From NCBI RefSeq assembly GCF_008704395.1, contig NZ_CP023695.1, positions 3,224,001 to 3,288,000 of the forward strand: a stretch of 64,000 nt of DNA, read 5' to 3'. This stretch comes from Streptomyces alboniger. Its GTDB lineage: Bacteria; Actinomycetota; Actinomycetes; Streptomycetales; Streptomycetaceae. Shown piece by piece: positions 26,914 to 35,979 of the stretch (position 1 is the stretch's first letter; every line of letters begins with the position of its first letter). Both the position numbers and the translations under genes were made by a program. The notes beneath the pieces were generated by a model. The model worked only from the letters and a program-made list of their open reading frames with translations, was not told the DNA's origin and made no database searches.

Positions 26914-29900
26914 CTACGACCCCAGGATCGACGTGAGGAACTCCCCGGTCCAGCCCAGCAGTTCGCGCCCGACCAGCGGCTTGCCGCCCACCTTCGCGGT
27001 CTTGGGACGCGGCACCAGGATCTGCTGGGCGTTCGCCTTGATGACCGTGCCGGGGTAGAGCCGCTTGAGCCGCAGCTCCTGCGACTCCCGCAGCTCCACC
27101 GGCGCGAAGCGGATGTTGTTGCCCTGGAGGACGATCTCTCCCACCTCGCAGGCGCGGGCGAGCATCCGCAGGCCCGCCACCAGCAGGAGGTTCTCCACCG
27201 GCTCGGGCAGCTTGCCGTAGCGGTCGGTCAGTTCCTCGCGTACCGCCCTGATGTCCTCCTCCGTGTTGGCGGAGGCGATGGCGCGGTAGGCCTGGAGGCG
27301 CAGCCGCTCGCCGGGGGCGTAGTCGTGCGGGACGTGCGCGTCCACCGGCAGCTCGATCTTGACCTCCAGGGGCGGCTCCTCCTCGACCCCGCCCTCCAGG
27401 GACGCGCGGTAGTCGGCGACGGCCTCGCCGACCATGCGTACGTACAGGTCGAAGCCGACGCCCGCGATGTGCCCGGACTGCTCGCCGCCGAGGAGGTTTC
27501 CGGCGCCGCGGATCTCCAGGTCCTTCATCGCCACGTACATGCCCGCGCCCATCTCCGTGTGCTGGGCGATGGTCGCCAGACGCTCGTGGGCGGTCTCGGT
27601 GAGCGGCTTCTCCGGGGGGTAGAGGAAGTAGGCGTAACCGCGGTCGCGGCCACGGCCGACGCGGCCGCGCAGCTGGTGCAGCTGGGAGAGGCCGAAGTTG
27701 TCGCCGCGCTCGACGATCAGGGTGTTGGCGTTGGAGATGTCGATGCCGGACTCGACGATCGTCGTCGAGACGAGCACGTCGAACTTCTTCTCCCAGAAGT
27801 CGACGACGACCTGTTCGAGGGCCTGTTCGGACATCTGGCCGTGGGCGGTCGCGATGCGGGCCTCGGGGACGATGTCCCGCAGCCTCGCCGCGGCGCGGTC
27901 GATGGACTCGACGCGGTTGTGGATGTAGAAGACCTGGCCCTCGCGCAGCAGTTCGCGGCGGATCGCGGCGCCGATCTGCTTCTCCTCGTACGGCCCGACG
28001 AAGGTCAGGACCGGGTGGCGCTCCTCGGGCGGGGTGGTGATCGTGGACATCTCGCGGATGCCGGTCACGGCCATCTCCAGCGTACGGGGGATGGGGGTGG
28101 CCGACATGGTCAGCACGTCCACGTTCGCGCGGAGCTTCTTCAACTGCTCCTTGTGCTCGACGCCGAAGCGCTGCTCCTCGTCGACGATGACCAGACCGAG
28201 GTCCTTGAACTTGGTCTCGGAGGAGAACAGGCGGTGCGTGCCGATGACGATGTCGACCGAGCCGTCGCGCAGGCCTTCGAGCGTCGCCTTGGACTCGGTC
28301 TCCGTCTGGAAGCGGCTCAGCGCCCGTACGTTGACCGGGAACTGGGAGTAGCGCTCGGAGAACGTGCCGAAGTGCTGCTGGACCAGGAGGGTGGTCGGGA
28401 CGAGGACGGCGACCTGCTTGCCGTCCTGCACCGCCTTGAAGGCCGCGCGGACCGCGATCTCCGTCTTGCCGTAGCCGACGTCGCCGCAGATCAGGCGGTC
28501 CATCGGGACCGTCTTCTCCATGTCCTCCTTGACCTCGGCGATCGTGGTGAGCTGGTCGGGCGTCTCCGCGTAGGGGAAGGCGTCCTCCAGCTCGCGCTGC
28601 CAGGGCGTGTCGGGGGCGAAGGCGTGGCCGGGCGCGGCCATGCGGGCGGAGTAGAGCTTGATGAGGTCGGCGGCGATCTCCTTGACCGCCTTCTTCGCGC
28701 GCGCCTTGGTCTTCGTCCAGTCGGCACCGCCGAGGCGGTGCAGCGTCGGGGCCTCGCCTCCGACGTACTTGGTGATCTGCTCCAGCTGGTCGGTGGGGAT
28801 GTAGAGGCGGTCGCCGGGCTGACCGCGCTTGGCCGGGGCGTACTCCACGACCAGGTACTCACGGGTGGCGCCCTGGACGGTGCGCTGCACCATCTCGATG
28901 TAGCGGCCGACGCCGTGCTGCTCGTGGACGATGTAGTCGCCGGCCTCCAGGGTCAGCGGGTCGATCGTCTTGCGGCGCCGCGCGGGCATGCGCTGGCCGT
29001 CCTTGCCGGCCGCCTTCTGACCGGACAGGTCGGTCTCGGTGAGGACGGCGAGCTTCAGCGCCGGGTCGACGAAGCCGTAGTCGATCGAGCCGCAGGAGAC
29101 GTGCACCAGCGACGGCGTCAGCTCGGTGAGGTCGCCGTCCAGGCGGGCCGCGATGCCCTCGCCGCCGAGGACCTCGACGGTGCGGGCGGCGGGGCCGTGG
29201 CCCTCGGTGACGTAGACGGTGCGCCAGCCGTCGGCGAGCCAGCCCTTGGTGTCGGCGAGGGCCTTCGCGGTGTCGCCGCGGTAGGTCTCCGGGGCGTGCA
29301 TGCCCAGCTTGAGGGTGTTCTCGTCCAGGCCCTCGTCGGCGGCGAAGGGGCTCACCGACCACCACATCATGCCGAGGTCGCGCGCGTGGTCCCGGACGTC
29401 CGCGATGCCCCACAGGGAGGCGGCGCCCACGTCGATCGGGGCCTCGCCGCCACCGGCCGTCGCCGCCCAGCTGGCCTGGAGGAACTCCTGCGAGGTCGCC
29501 ACCAGGTCGGCCGCGCGCGTGCGCACCCGCTCCGGATCGCAGACCACGGCCATGCTGTTCCTCGGCATGACGTCGAGCAGCAGCTCCATGTCGTCCACCA
29601 GGACCGGCGCGAGGGACTCCATGCCCTCGACGGCGATGCCCTCGGCGATCTTCCCGAGCAGCTCGCCCAGCTCCGGGTGCTGTTCGGCGAGGGCCGCGGC
29701 CCGCTCCCGCACTTCGTCGGTGAGCAGCAGCTCACGGCAGGGCGGCGCCCACAGGCCGTGCTCGGCGACTTCGAGGGAACGCTGGTCGGCGACCTTGAAG
29801 TAGCGGATCTCCTCGACGTCGTCGCCCCAGAACTCGACGCGCAGCGGGTGTTCCTCCGTTGGCGGGAACACGTCGAGGATGCCGCCGCGGACAGCGAACT

Positions 29901-30444
29901 CGCCGCGCTTCTCGACCAGTTCCACCCGGGAGTACGCCGCTGCCGCCAGCGCCTGCACGATCTCGTTCAGGTCGGTGGTCTGACCGGAGCGCAGGGCCAC
30001 GGGCTCCAGGTCGCCGAGGCCCTTGACCTGCGGCTGGAGCACCGAGCGGACCGGCGCGACGACGACGGAGACCGGGCCGGTCTCCGGGTCGTCCGGGCGG
30101 GGGTGCGCGAGGCGCCGCAGGACGGCGAGGCGGCGGCCGACCGTGTCGGAGCGGGGCGAGAGGCGTTCGTGCGGCAGCGTCTCCCACGAGGGGTAGTCGA
30201 CGACGCCGTCCGGCGGCAGGATCGTGCGCAGCGCCGCGGCCAGGTCCTCCGCCTCGCGGCCCGTGGCCGTCACGGCGAGGACGGGGCGGCCGGAGTCGCG
30301 GGCCAGGGCGGCGACGACGAAGGGGCGGGCCGCGGGCGGTCCGACCAGGTCGACGTGCGCGCGGTGGCCGTCGGTGGCGGTCTTGACCGCCTCGGCGAGT
30401 GCGGAGTCCTTGACGACAGCGTCGAGCAGACCGTGCAGGCTCAT
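26914..30444 (-). CDS. mfd: Transcription-repair coupling factor
   Basis: 1176 aa ATP-dependent translocase that removes stalled RNA polymerase and recruits UvrA. N-terminal UvrB-like region (residues 1-380), RNA-polymerase-interacting domain (about 490-560, DPLTLEAGDYIVHEQHGVGRY), superfamily 2 helicase with Walker A GDVGYGKTE and DEEQRFG box, then the helicase C domain (QLRGRVGRGRDRGYAYF) and a TRCF C-terminal domain. ATG 30444 (MSLHGLLDAVVKDS) is the family start. Length is normal. Single-gene unit. Confidence 0.97.
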   Translation of the reverse strand: MSLHGLLDAVVKDSALAEAVKTATDGHRAHVDLVGPPAARPFVVAALARDSGRPVLAVTATGREAEDLAAALRTILPPDGVVDYPSWETLPHERLSPRSDTVGRRLAVLRRLAHPRPDDPETGPVSVVVAPVRSVLQPQVKGLGDLEPVALRSGQTTDLNEIVQALAAAAYSRVELVEKRGEFAVRGGILDVFPPTEEHPLRVEFWGDDVEEIRYFKVADQRSLEVAEHGLWAPPCRELLLTDEVRERAAALAEQHPELGELLGKIAEGIAVEGMESLAPVLVDDMELLLDVMPRNSMAVVCDPERVRTRAADLVATSQEFLQASWAATAGGGEAPIDVGAASLWGIADVRDHARDLGMMWWSVSPFAADEGLDENTLKLGMHAPETYRGDTAKALADTKGWLADGWRTVYVTEGHGPAARTVEVLGGEGIAARLDGDLTELTPSLVHVSCGSIDYGFVDPALKLAVLTETDLSGQKAAGKDGQRMPARRRKTIDPLTLEAGDYIVHEQHGVGRYIEMVQRTVQGATREYLVVEYAPAKRGQPGDRLYIPTDQLEQITKYVGGEAPTLHRLGGADWTKTKARAKKAVKEIAADLIKLYSARMAAPGHAFAPDTPWQRELEDAFPYAETPDQLTTIAEVKEDMEKTVPMDRLICGDVGYGKTEIAVRAAFKAVQDGKQVAVLVPTTLLVQQHFGTFSERYSQFPVNVRALSRFQTETESKATLEGLRDGSVDIVIGTHRLFSSETKFKDLGLVIVDEEQRFGVEHKEQLKKLRANVDVLTMSATPIPRTLEMAVTGIREMSTITTPPEERHPVLTFVGPYEEKQIGAAIRRELLREGQVFYIHNRVESIDRAAARLRDIVPEARIATAHGQMSEQALEQVVVDFWEKKFDVLVSTTIVESGIDISNANTLIVERGDNFGLSQLHQLRGRVGRGRDRGYAYFLYPPEKPLTETAHERLATIAQHTEMGAGMYVAMKDLEIRGAGNLLGGEQSGHIAGVGFDLYVRMVGEAVADYRASLEGGVEEEPPLEVKIELPVDAHVPHDYAPGERLRLQAYRAIASANTEEDIRAVREELTDRYGKLPEPVENLLLVAGLRMLARACEVGEIVLQGNNIRFAPVELRESQELRLKRLYPGTVIKANAQQILVPRPKTAKVGGKPLVGRELLGWTGEFLTSILGS

Positions 30445-30612
30445 GGAAGGCTTTCTCTCGGGCCGGGGGGCCTCCAGCCTACGACTCCGGGTCGGCCGGT
30501 GCGGGTCCTCCACTCGGGGCGCCTGGCGGGGGTGGGCTTTGCCTGACGCACAATGTTCCGACGGCGGGACTGTCGTCCTGCCGCGGGGCTCCGCCCCGGA
30601 CCCCGCTCCTCC

Positions 30613-30648
30613 ATCTCCCCCAGACTCCGTCCGGGGGGACCCCCAGGG
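30613..30648. repeat. Short C/G-run repeat related to the element inside the response-regulator gene
   Basis: CTCCCCCAGACTCCGTCCGG followed by GGGGACCCCCAG: runs of C and G flank a short spacer, the same layout as the element at 56811-56861. It lies in the 244-base divergent gap between mfd and the DUF2079 gene. Confidence 0.5.
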
Positions 30649-30688
30649 GCTGAATTCTGCTCCCCTCTCCGACCAGAAAGCGCACCCC

Positions 30689-32167
30689 ATGCCCGGAGCC
30701 AAGTCCGACGCCCCCGCCCCGGTGTGCGGCGACGGGCTCATACCGTCGCGGGACCAGACCTCTCCCGGCCCTCGCAAGGGGGCCCGCTCCGTCTGGGACC
30801 GCGTCCCGTATCTTCTCGCCGCCGCGCTGTTCCTCGCGTACGCCGCGGTGTCCGTCGGGCGCTACCGGCGCATGGAGAGCCGCTCCTGGGACCTCGGGAT
30901 CTTCGAGCAGGCCGTGCGGGCCTACGCGCACCTCCAGGTGCCGGTCGCCGACCTCAAGGGGCCCGGCGCCAACATCCTCGGCGACCACTTCAGCCCCGTC
31001 ACCGCACTCCTCGCGCCCGCCTACCGGCTCTTCCCCTCGCCCCTCACACTGCTCGTCGCGCAGGCGCTGCTCCTCGCCGTCTCCGCGATTCCCGTCACCC
31101 GCGCGGCGACGCGGCTGCTCGGGCGCGGCTCGGGGCTCGCCGTGGGCATCGCGTACGGGCTTTCCTGGGGGATCCAGCGCGCCGCCGACTTCGACTTCCA
31201 CGAGATCTGCTTCGCCGTACCGCTCATCGCGTTCTCCCTCGAAGCCCTGCTGCGCAGGCGCTGGCGGGCCGCGCTGCTGTGGGCGCTGCCGCTGGTCCTC
31301 GTCAAGGAGGACCTGGGGGTGACGCTCGCCGCGATCGCGCTCGTCGTGGCGGTCCGGGCCCACCGCGGCGGCCACTCCCGGGCCGTGCCCTACGCCCTGG
31401 CCGTGCTGGCCTTCGGCGCCGTCGCGACGCTCGTCACGCTCACCCTGATCATTCCGGCGTTCAACTCGGGGGGCGCGTACGACTACTGGGACAAGGTCGG
31501 CGAGGGCGGCGCGGCCGCGGGGGCGTTCGGCGGGCTCGACACCAAGCTGCGCACGCTCGCCTGGCTGCTGATCCCCACCACCGGGCTGCTGGCCCTGCGC
31601 TCACCGCTGCTGCTCGTCGCGCTGCCCACGCTCGGCTGGCGCTTCCTCTCCGCCGACGACCACTACTGGGGAACCGACTGGCACTACAGCGCCGTCCTGA
31701 TGCCGGTGGTCCTGCTCGCCCTCGTCGACGCCGTCGACATCCTCCGCCGAAGTGAGCGGCCGTGGCTGCGCCAGTACGCCGACCGGCTGCCGGCCTGCGC
31801 GGCCGCCGCCGCGCTGGCCCTGACGACGTCCCTGCCGCTCGCGGGCCTCACCGAGGCGAAGACGTACGAGAAGAGCGAGCGCGTCGTCGCGGTGGAGAAG
31901 ATGCTCGACCGGGTGCCGGACGGCGCCACGGTCGAGGCGAACATAGGGCCCATCAGCAGGCTCACCTCCCGCGCCCGCGTCTTCTGGGTGGGCGCGGCCC
32001 GCCCGGTCGTCCCCCAGTACGTCGCCCTCGACGTGCGGTCCGGCTGGACGAAGGACCCGGTCGCCTACGCCGAGAAGCTGCACCCGGGCACCGAGTACGT
32101 GCCCGCGGACACCGCCTACGGATACGTCCTGCTGCGCCGGGACCGAGAGCCCGGCACCCGCTCCTGA
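30689..32167 (+). CDS. DUF2079 polytopic membrane protein
   Basis: 492 aa with about ten predicted transmembrane helices (for example PYLLAAALFLAYAAVSVG and LTLLVAQALLLAVSAIPVT) and conserved loop motifs SRSWDLGIFEQAVRAYAH, LGDHFSPV and ADFDFHEICFAVP typical of DUF2079. The family resembles lipid-linked-sugar glycosyltransferases of the GT-C fold, with the early acidic residue in WDLGIF as candidate catalytic site; that is inference. ATG 30689 is chosen; the ribosome site (AGAAAG) is weak. Convergent with the second ABC operon. Confidence 0.87.
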   Translation: MPGAKSDAPAPVCGDGLIPSRDQTSPGPRKGARSVWDRVPYLLAAALFLAYAAVSVGRYRRMESRSWDLGIFEQAVRAYAHLQVPVADLKGPGANILGDHFSPVTALLAPAYRLFPSPLTLLVAQALLLAVSAIPVTRAATRLLGRGSGLAVGIAYGLSWGIQRAADFDFHEICFAVPLIAFSLEALLRRRWRAALLWALPLVLVKEDLGVTLAAIALVVAVRAHRGGHSRAVPYALAVLAFGAVATLVTLTLIIPAFNSGGAYDYWDKVGEGGAAAGAFGGLDTKLRTLAWLLIPTTGLLALRSPLLLVALPTLGWRFLSADDHYWGTDWHYSAVLMPVVLLALVDAVDILRRSERPWLRQYADRLPACAAAAALALTTSLPLAGLTEAKTYEKSERVVAVEKMLDRVPDGATVEANIGPISRLTSRARVFWVGAARPVVPQYVALDVRSGWTKDPVAYAEKLHPGTEYVPADTAYGYVLLRRDREPGTRS

Positions 32168-32172
32168 CCGGC

Positions 32173-32219
32173 GCACCGGCCCCGGTGGACGCGACTCGCG
32201 CGCCCGCCGGGGCCGGTGC
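32173..32219. terminator. Bidirectional terminator
   Basis: Perfect 13-base inverted repeat GCACCGGCCCCGG (32173-32185) with CCGGGGCCGGTGC (32207-32219) between the convergent DUF2079 and ABC permease genes. Confidence 0.85.
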
Positions 32220-32243
32220 TCCCCCGCACCCCCGTGGCGGTGG

Positions 32244-34826
32244 CTACTCGGTGGCGATCGCGTTCAGGACGTTCATCCGGCCCGCCCGGAAGGCCGGGAC
32301 GAGCGCCGCGAACAGGCCCACGAACGCGGATCCGACGAAGACCGCGATGATCGTCGGCCAGGGGATCTCCAGGATCTTCAGCCCCTCCAGGGCGAGGAGC
32401 TGCTGCGCCGTCGCCCCCCAGCCCATGCCGAGGCCGAGGCCGAGCAGCGCGCCGAAGAGGGCGATGACCACCGACTCCATGCGGATCATGCGGCGCAGCT
32501 GGCGGCGCGAGAGGCCGATGGCCCGCATCAGGCCGATCTCGCGGGTGCGCTCGACCACCGAGAGGGCGAGGGTGTTCACCACCCCGAGGATCGCGACGAT
32601 GATCGCGAGGCCGAGCAGGCCGTAGACCACGTTCAGCAACTGGCCGACCTGGTCCTTCAGGGTCTGCTTGAAGTCGGTCTGGTCCATGACCTTGTACTGC
32701 GGGTACGCGGCCAGGGCGTCCTTCAGCGACTGGTACGCGGCGTCCTCCTGGCCCTTGGCGGCCGTGGCGAACATGATGTCGTTCTGCGGCATCCGGTCCG
32801 CGGGGACGTACTCCTTGAGCGTCGCGATGTTCATGTACATCGCGCCCTTGTCGACGGAGCTGTCGTCCGAGGTGATCGCCGCGAGCCTCAGCTCGGCCGT
32901 CCTGCCGTGCTCGAAGGCGACCTTCAGCTTGTCGCCGACCTTCAGGCCGTGCTTCTTGGCGAACTCGTCGCCGGTCGACATGGCGTTCTTGCCGTACGCG
33001 GCGGACAGTTCACCCGCGACCGTCTCGCGCCGCAGGTCCTTGGCGTACGTCGGGTCGGCGGCGCTCAGGCCGACGCCGTCGACGGTCTTGCCGTCGGGGG
33101 TCGTCATGTCCGCGTTGATCTGCTTGTAGTGGGTGATGTGGCCGACGTGGTCGGCCTTCTCCAGCGCCTTGGCCGCCTTCTCCGTGATGGCGACGCCGGG
33201 CTGGGTGGGCTGGACGATGAAGTCCGCGCCGACCGACTTGTCGAGTTCGTCGGTGGCGGAGGCGACCATCGAGGAGCCGACCACGGAGAGGCAGGCGACG
33301 AGCGCGAGGCCGATCATCAGGGCCGCGCCGGTGGCGCCGGTGCGGCGCGGGTTGCGCAGGGCGTTGCGCTCGGCCATCCGCCCGACCGGGCCGAACGCGC
33401 GCAGCAGGACCACGCTGATCACACGGACCACGCCGGAGGCGAGCACCGGGCCGATGACGACGAAGCCGATGAGGGTGAGCACGACACCGCCGCCGAGGAG
33501 GAGCGAGCCCTCCTTGGCCTCGTCGGCCCGCGAGGCGGCGTACAGGCCGAGGCCGCCGACGCCGGTGAGGACCAGGCCGATCACGGCGCGCAGCACGCTC
33601 GCCCTGCCGTCGGCCGGGGTTCCCGCGTCGCGCAGGGCGGCCATCGGGGAGACCTTGGCGGCCCGTCGTGCGGGGAGGTAGGCGGCGAGGACGGTGACGA
33701 CGACGCCGAGGACCATGCCGACCACGGGGGTCGTCCAGTTGACGGTGAGGTCGCCGGTGGACAGCTTCATGCCGATGCCGGACATGAGCTTCATCAGGCC
33801 GACGGCGAGACCGACGCCCGCGCCGACGCCGAGGACGGATCCGACCACGCCGAGCAGCAGCGCCTCGACGAGCACGGAGCGGTTGACCTGCTTGCGGCTG
33901 GAGCCGATGGCGCGCATCAGGCCGATCTCGCGGGTGCGCTGGGCGACCAGCATCGAGAAGGTGTTGATGATCAGGAAGATGCCGACGAGGAAGGCGATCC
34001 CGGCGAAGCCGAGCATCGCGTACTTCATGACGTTCAGGAAGCTGCTGACGTCCTTGCGGTTGTCGTCCGCGGTCTCCTTCTGCGTCTTGATGTCGTACGA
34101 GGCCTTGTCCAGGGTGCTCGCGACGTTCCGCTTCAGCGCCGTGTCGCTGACGCCGGCGTCCGCGGTGACGTTGATGTGCGTGAACCGGCCGGTGGCGCCG
34201 AGGAGTTCACGCTGGGCGGTGGCGGTGTCGAAGTACACGATCGCGGCGCCGGGGTTGGTCACCTTGAAGGTGGCGATGCCGCTGATCCTCGCGGTGTGGT
34301 CGCCGGTGGCGGCGATGGTCCGCAGCTTGTCGCCGATCTCCAGGTGGTGCTTGTCGGCGGTGTCGGCGTCGATCATCACCTCGGTGGGGCCGCGCGGGGA
34401 GTGGCCGGTGGTGATGTCCATCGAACGCAGGTCGTTGCGCGTCCAGTTGCCGGCGATGGTCGGGCCGCCGTTGCTCGGGCCCAGGTTCTTGTTGTCGGAG
34501 TCGACGACCGTCACGCTCTGGCTGGCGACCGCGCCCTCGGCGTCCTTGGCGCCGTCGGCCTTCCTCGCCTCGGCGACGACGGAGGCGGGCATCGATTCCG
34601 GCTTGCCGCTGCGCGGCGCGTCGTCGGAGTCCTCGGCGGACTTGGGGGAGACCGTGACGTCGGCGGAGGTCGCCGCGAAGAGCTTGTCGAAGGTGGTGTT
34701 CATCGTGTCGGAGAAGACGAGCGTGCCGCACACGAACGCCACCGACAGGACCACGGCCACGGCGGACAGCGCCATGCGGCCCTTGTGCGCGAGGAAGTTG
34801 CGCATCGAGGTCTTGAGGACGGTCAT
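32244..34826 (-). CDS. ABC transporter permease, FtsX/MacB type (paralogue of 2867-5377)
   Basis: 860 aa with duplicated MacB-core/FtsX modules: N-terminal transmembrane segment in MALSAVAVVLSVAFVCGTLVFSD, first FtsX module with VAQRTREIGLMRAIGSSRKQV, second with VVERTREIGLMRAIGLSRRQL. Its start overlaps the ATPase stop by 4 bases (ATGA at 34823-34826). Paralogous to the permease at 2867 (both begin with a ..RN.LAHK.R... segment), so the two operons come from a duplication about 30 kb apart in inverted orientation. Substrate unknown. Confidence 0.92.
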   Translation of the reverse strand: MTVLKTSMRNFLAHKGRMALSAVAVVLSVAFVCGTLVFSDTMNTTFDKLFAATSADVTVSPKSAEDSDDAPRSGKPESMPASVVAEARKADGAKDAEGAVASQSVTVVDSDNKNLGPSNGGPTIAGNWTRNDLRSMDITTGHSPRGPTEVMIDADTADKHHLEIGDKLRTIAATGDHTARISGIATFKVTNPGAAIVYFDTATAQRELLGATGRFTHINVTADAGVSDTALKRNVASTLDKASYDIKTQKETADDNRKDVSSFLNVMKYAMLGFAGIAFLVGIFLIINTFSMLVAQRTREIGLMRAIGSSRKQVNRSVLVEALLLGVVGSVLGVGAGVGLAVGLMKLMSGIGMKLSTGDLTVNWTTPVVGMVLGVVVTVLAAYLPARRAAKVSPMAALRDAGTPADGRASVLRAVIGLVLTGVGGLGLYAASRADEAKEGSLLLGGGVVLTLIGFVVIGPVLASGVVRVISVVLLRAFGPVGRMAERNALRNPRRTGATGAALMIGLALVACLSVVGSSMVASATDELDKSVGADFIVQPTQPGVAITEKAAKALEKADHVGHITHYKQINADMTTPDGKTVDGVGLSAADPTYAKDLRRETVAGELSAAYGKNAMSTGDEFAKKHGLKVGDKLKVAFEHGRTAELRLAAITSDDSSVDKGAMYMNIATLKEYVPADRMPQNDIMFATAAKGQEDAAYQSLKDALAAYPQYKVMDQTDFKQTLKDQVGQLLNVVYGLLGLAIIVAILGVVNTLALSVVERTREIGLMRAIGLSRRQLRRMIRMESVVIALFGALLGLGLGMGWGATAQQLLALEGLKILEIPWPTIIAVFVGSAFVGLFAALVPAFRAGRMNVLNAIATE

Positions 34827-35611
34827 GAGGTGCGCCCCCGCGCGTCGAAGGACTTCATGCGGTCGAGGACCTGGTCGGCGGTCGGGTGGTACATCTCGTC
34901 GACGATCCGGCCGTCGGCGAGGTACAGGACGCGGTCCGCGTACGAGGCGGCGACCGGGTCGTGCGTGACCATCACGATGGTCTGGCCGAGGTCGGTCACC
35001 GAGCGGCGCAGGAAGCCCAGCACCTCCGCCCCCGCACGGGAGTCGAGGTTTCCGGTCGGCTCGTCACCGAAGATGATCTCGGGCTGCGAAGCGAGGGCGC
35101 GGGCCACGGCGACGCGCTGCTGCTGGCCCCCGGACAGCTCGGTGGGACGGTGCTTGAGGCGCCCGGCGAGGCCGACGGTCTCCACGACCTGGTCGAGCCA
35201 GGCACGGTCGGGCCTGCGGCCCGCGATGTCCATCGGCAGCGTGATGTTCTCCAGGGCGTTCAGCGTCGGGAGCAGGTTGAACGCCTGGAAGATGAAGCCG
35301 ATCCGGTCCCGGCGCAGCCGCGTGAGCTTCTTGTCCTTCAGGCCCGTTATCTCGGTCTCGTCCAGGTGGATCCGGCCGGACGTGACGGTGTCGAGGCCCG
35401 CGAGGCAGTGCATCAGGGTGGACTTGCCGGAGCCGGAGGGGCCCATGATCGCGGTGAACTGCCCGCGGGCGATGTCCACGTCGATGTGGTCGAGCGCGAC
35501 GACCCGGGTCTCCCCCGAGCCGTACGCCTTCACGACCTGGCGCGCCCGTGCCGCCACGGCCGTACGCCCTCCAGTGCCCCCGTGCCTGGGTGTGGTCACA
35601 GCCGTTGTCAC
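34823..35611 (-). CDS. ABC transporter ATP-binding protein (paralogue of 1968-2738)
   Basis: 262 aa ATPase with GPSGSGKST, LSGGQQQRVA, IIFGDEP and MVTHDP. GTG 35611 has AGGAGA 7 bases upstream and is preferred; the open frame upstream to 35803 lacks family resemblance. Forms an ATGA-coupled operon with the permease. Nearly the same length and ending as the other ATPase, apart from a few substitutions. Confidence 0.93.
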   Translation of the reverse strand: MTTAVTTPRHGGTGGRTAVAARARQVVKAYGSGETRVVALDHIDVDIARGQFTAIMGPSGSGKSTLMHCLAGLDTVTSGRIHLDETEITGLKDKKLTRLRRDRIGFIFQAFNLLPTLNALENITLPMDIAGRRPDRAWLDQVVETVGLAGRLKHRPTELSGGQQQRVAVARALASQPEIIFGDEPTGNLDSRAGAEVLGFLRRSVTDLGQTIVMVTHDPVAASYADRVLYLADGRIVDEMYHPTADQVLDRMKSFDARGRTS

Positions 35612-35979
35612 GGTAAGTCTCCTATGTCGGTCATGCGGTGAGCCGGGTGTCTGCGCTGCGCGCTTCAGTCTGGTGTCCCGACGGGCCCCGGCGCGCTGGT
35701 GCTCAGCGCAGTCTCTTCCGGGGGTAAACCCCACCTTCCGAGGTGCGGTACGCCCGCCGCTCGGCCCCCGGGTGCGTCGTAAGGACAATCTAAGGACCGC
35801 CACCGGGACCTCTCATCCTCCAGTGGTACGAGCCCTCCCCCGGCCGTTCTACGGACTTCCCCCTAGGGGATCTCCCCCTCGCCCACGGAGATCTCTCAGG
35901 GTTGCCGCGACCCCTGCCCCGCAGCCCCACCGGATGGGAAGGTGGCCCGCAGCAACTGGTGCAGGGGGAAGGGATCGTC
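35612..35979. other. Divergent promoter region between ABC operon and MFS pump
   Basis: 368 bases without a gene. A small C/G inverted element CCCCCTAGGGGAT (about 35870) and CCGGGGGTAAACCCC-like segment (about 35719-35732) are visible, either of which could be part of an operator, but I cannot tie them to a known regulator. Confidence 0.4.

Noticed and set aside
27325..30546. 1073-codon plus-strand open frame opposite mfd
   Set aside because: No domain recognised; it mirrors mfd, whose helicase motifs are on the minus strand.
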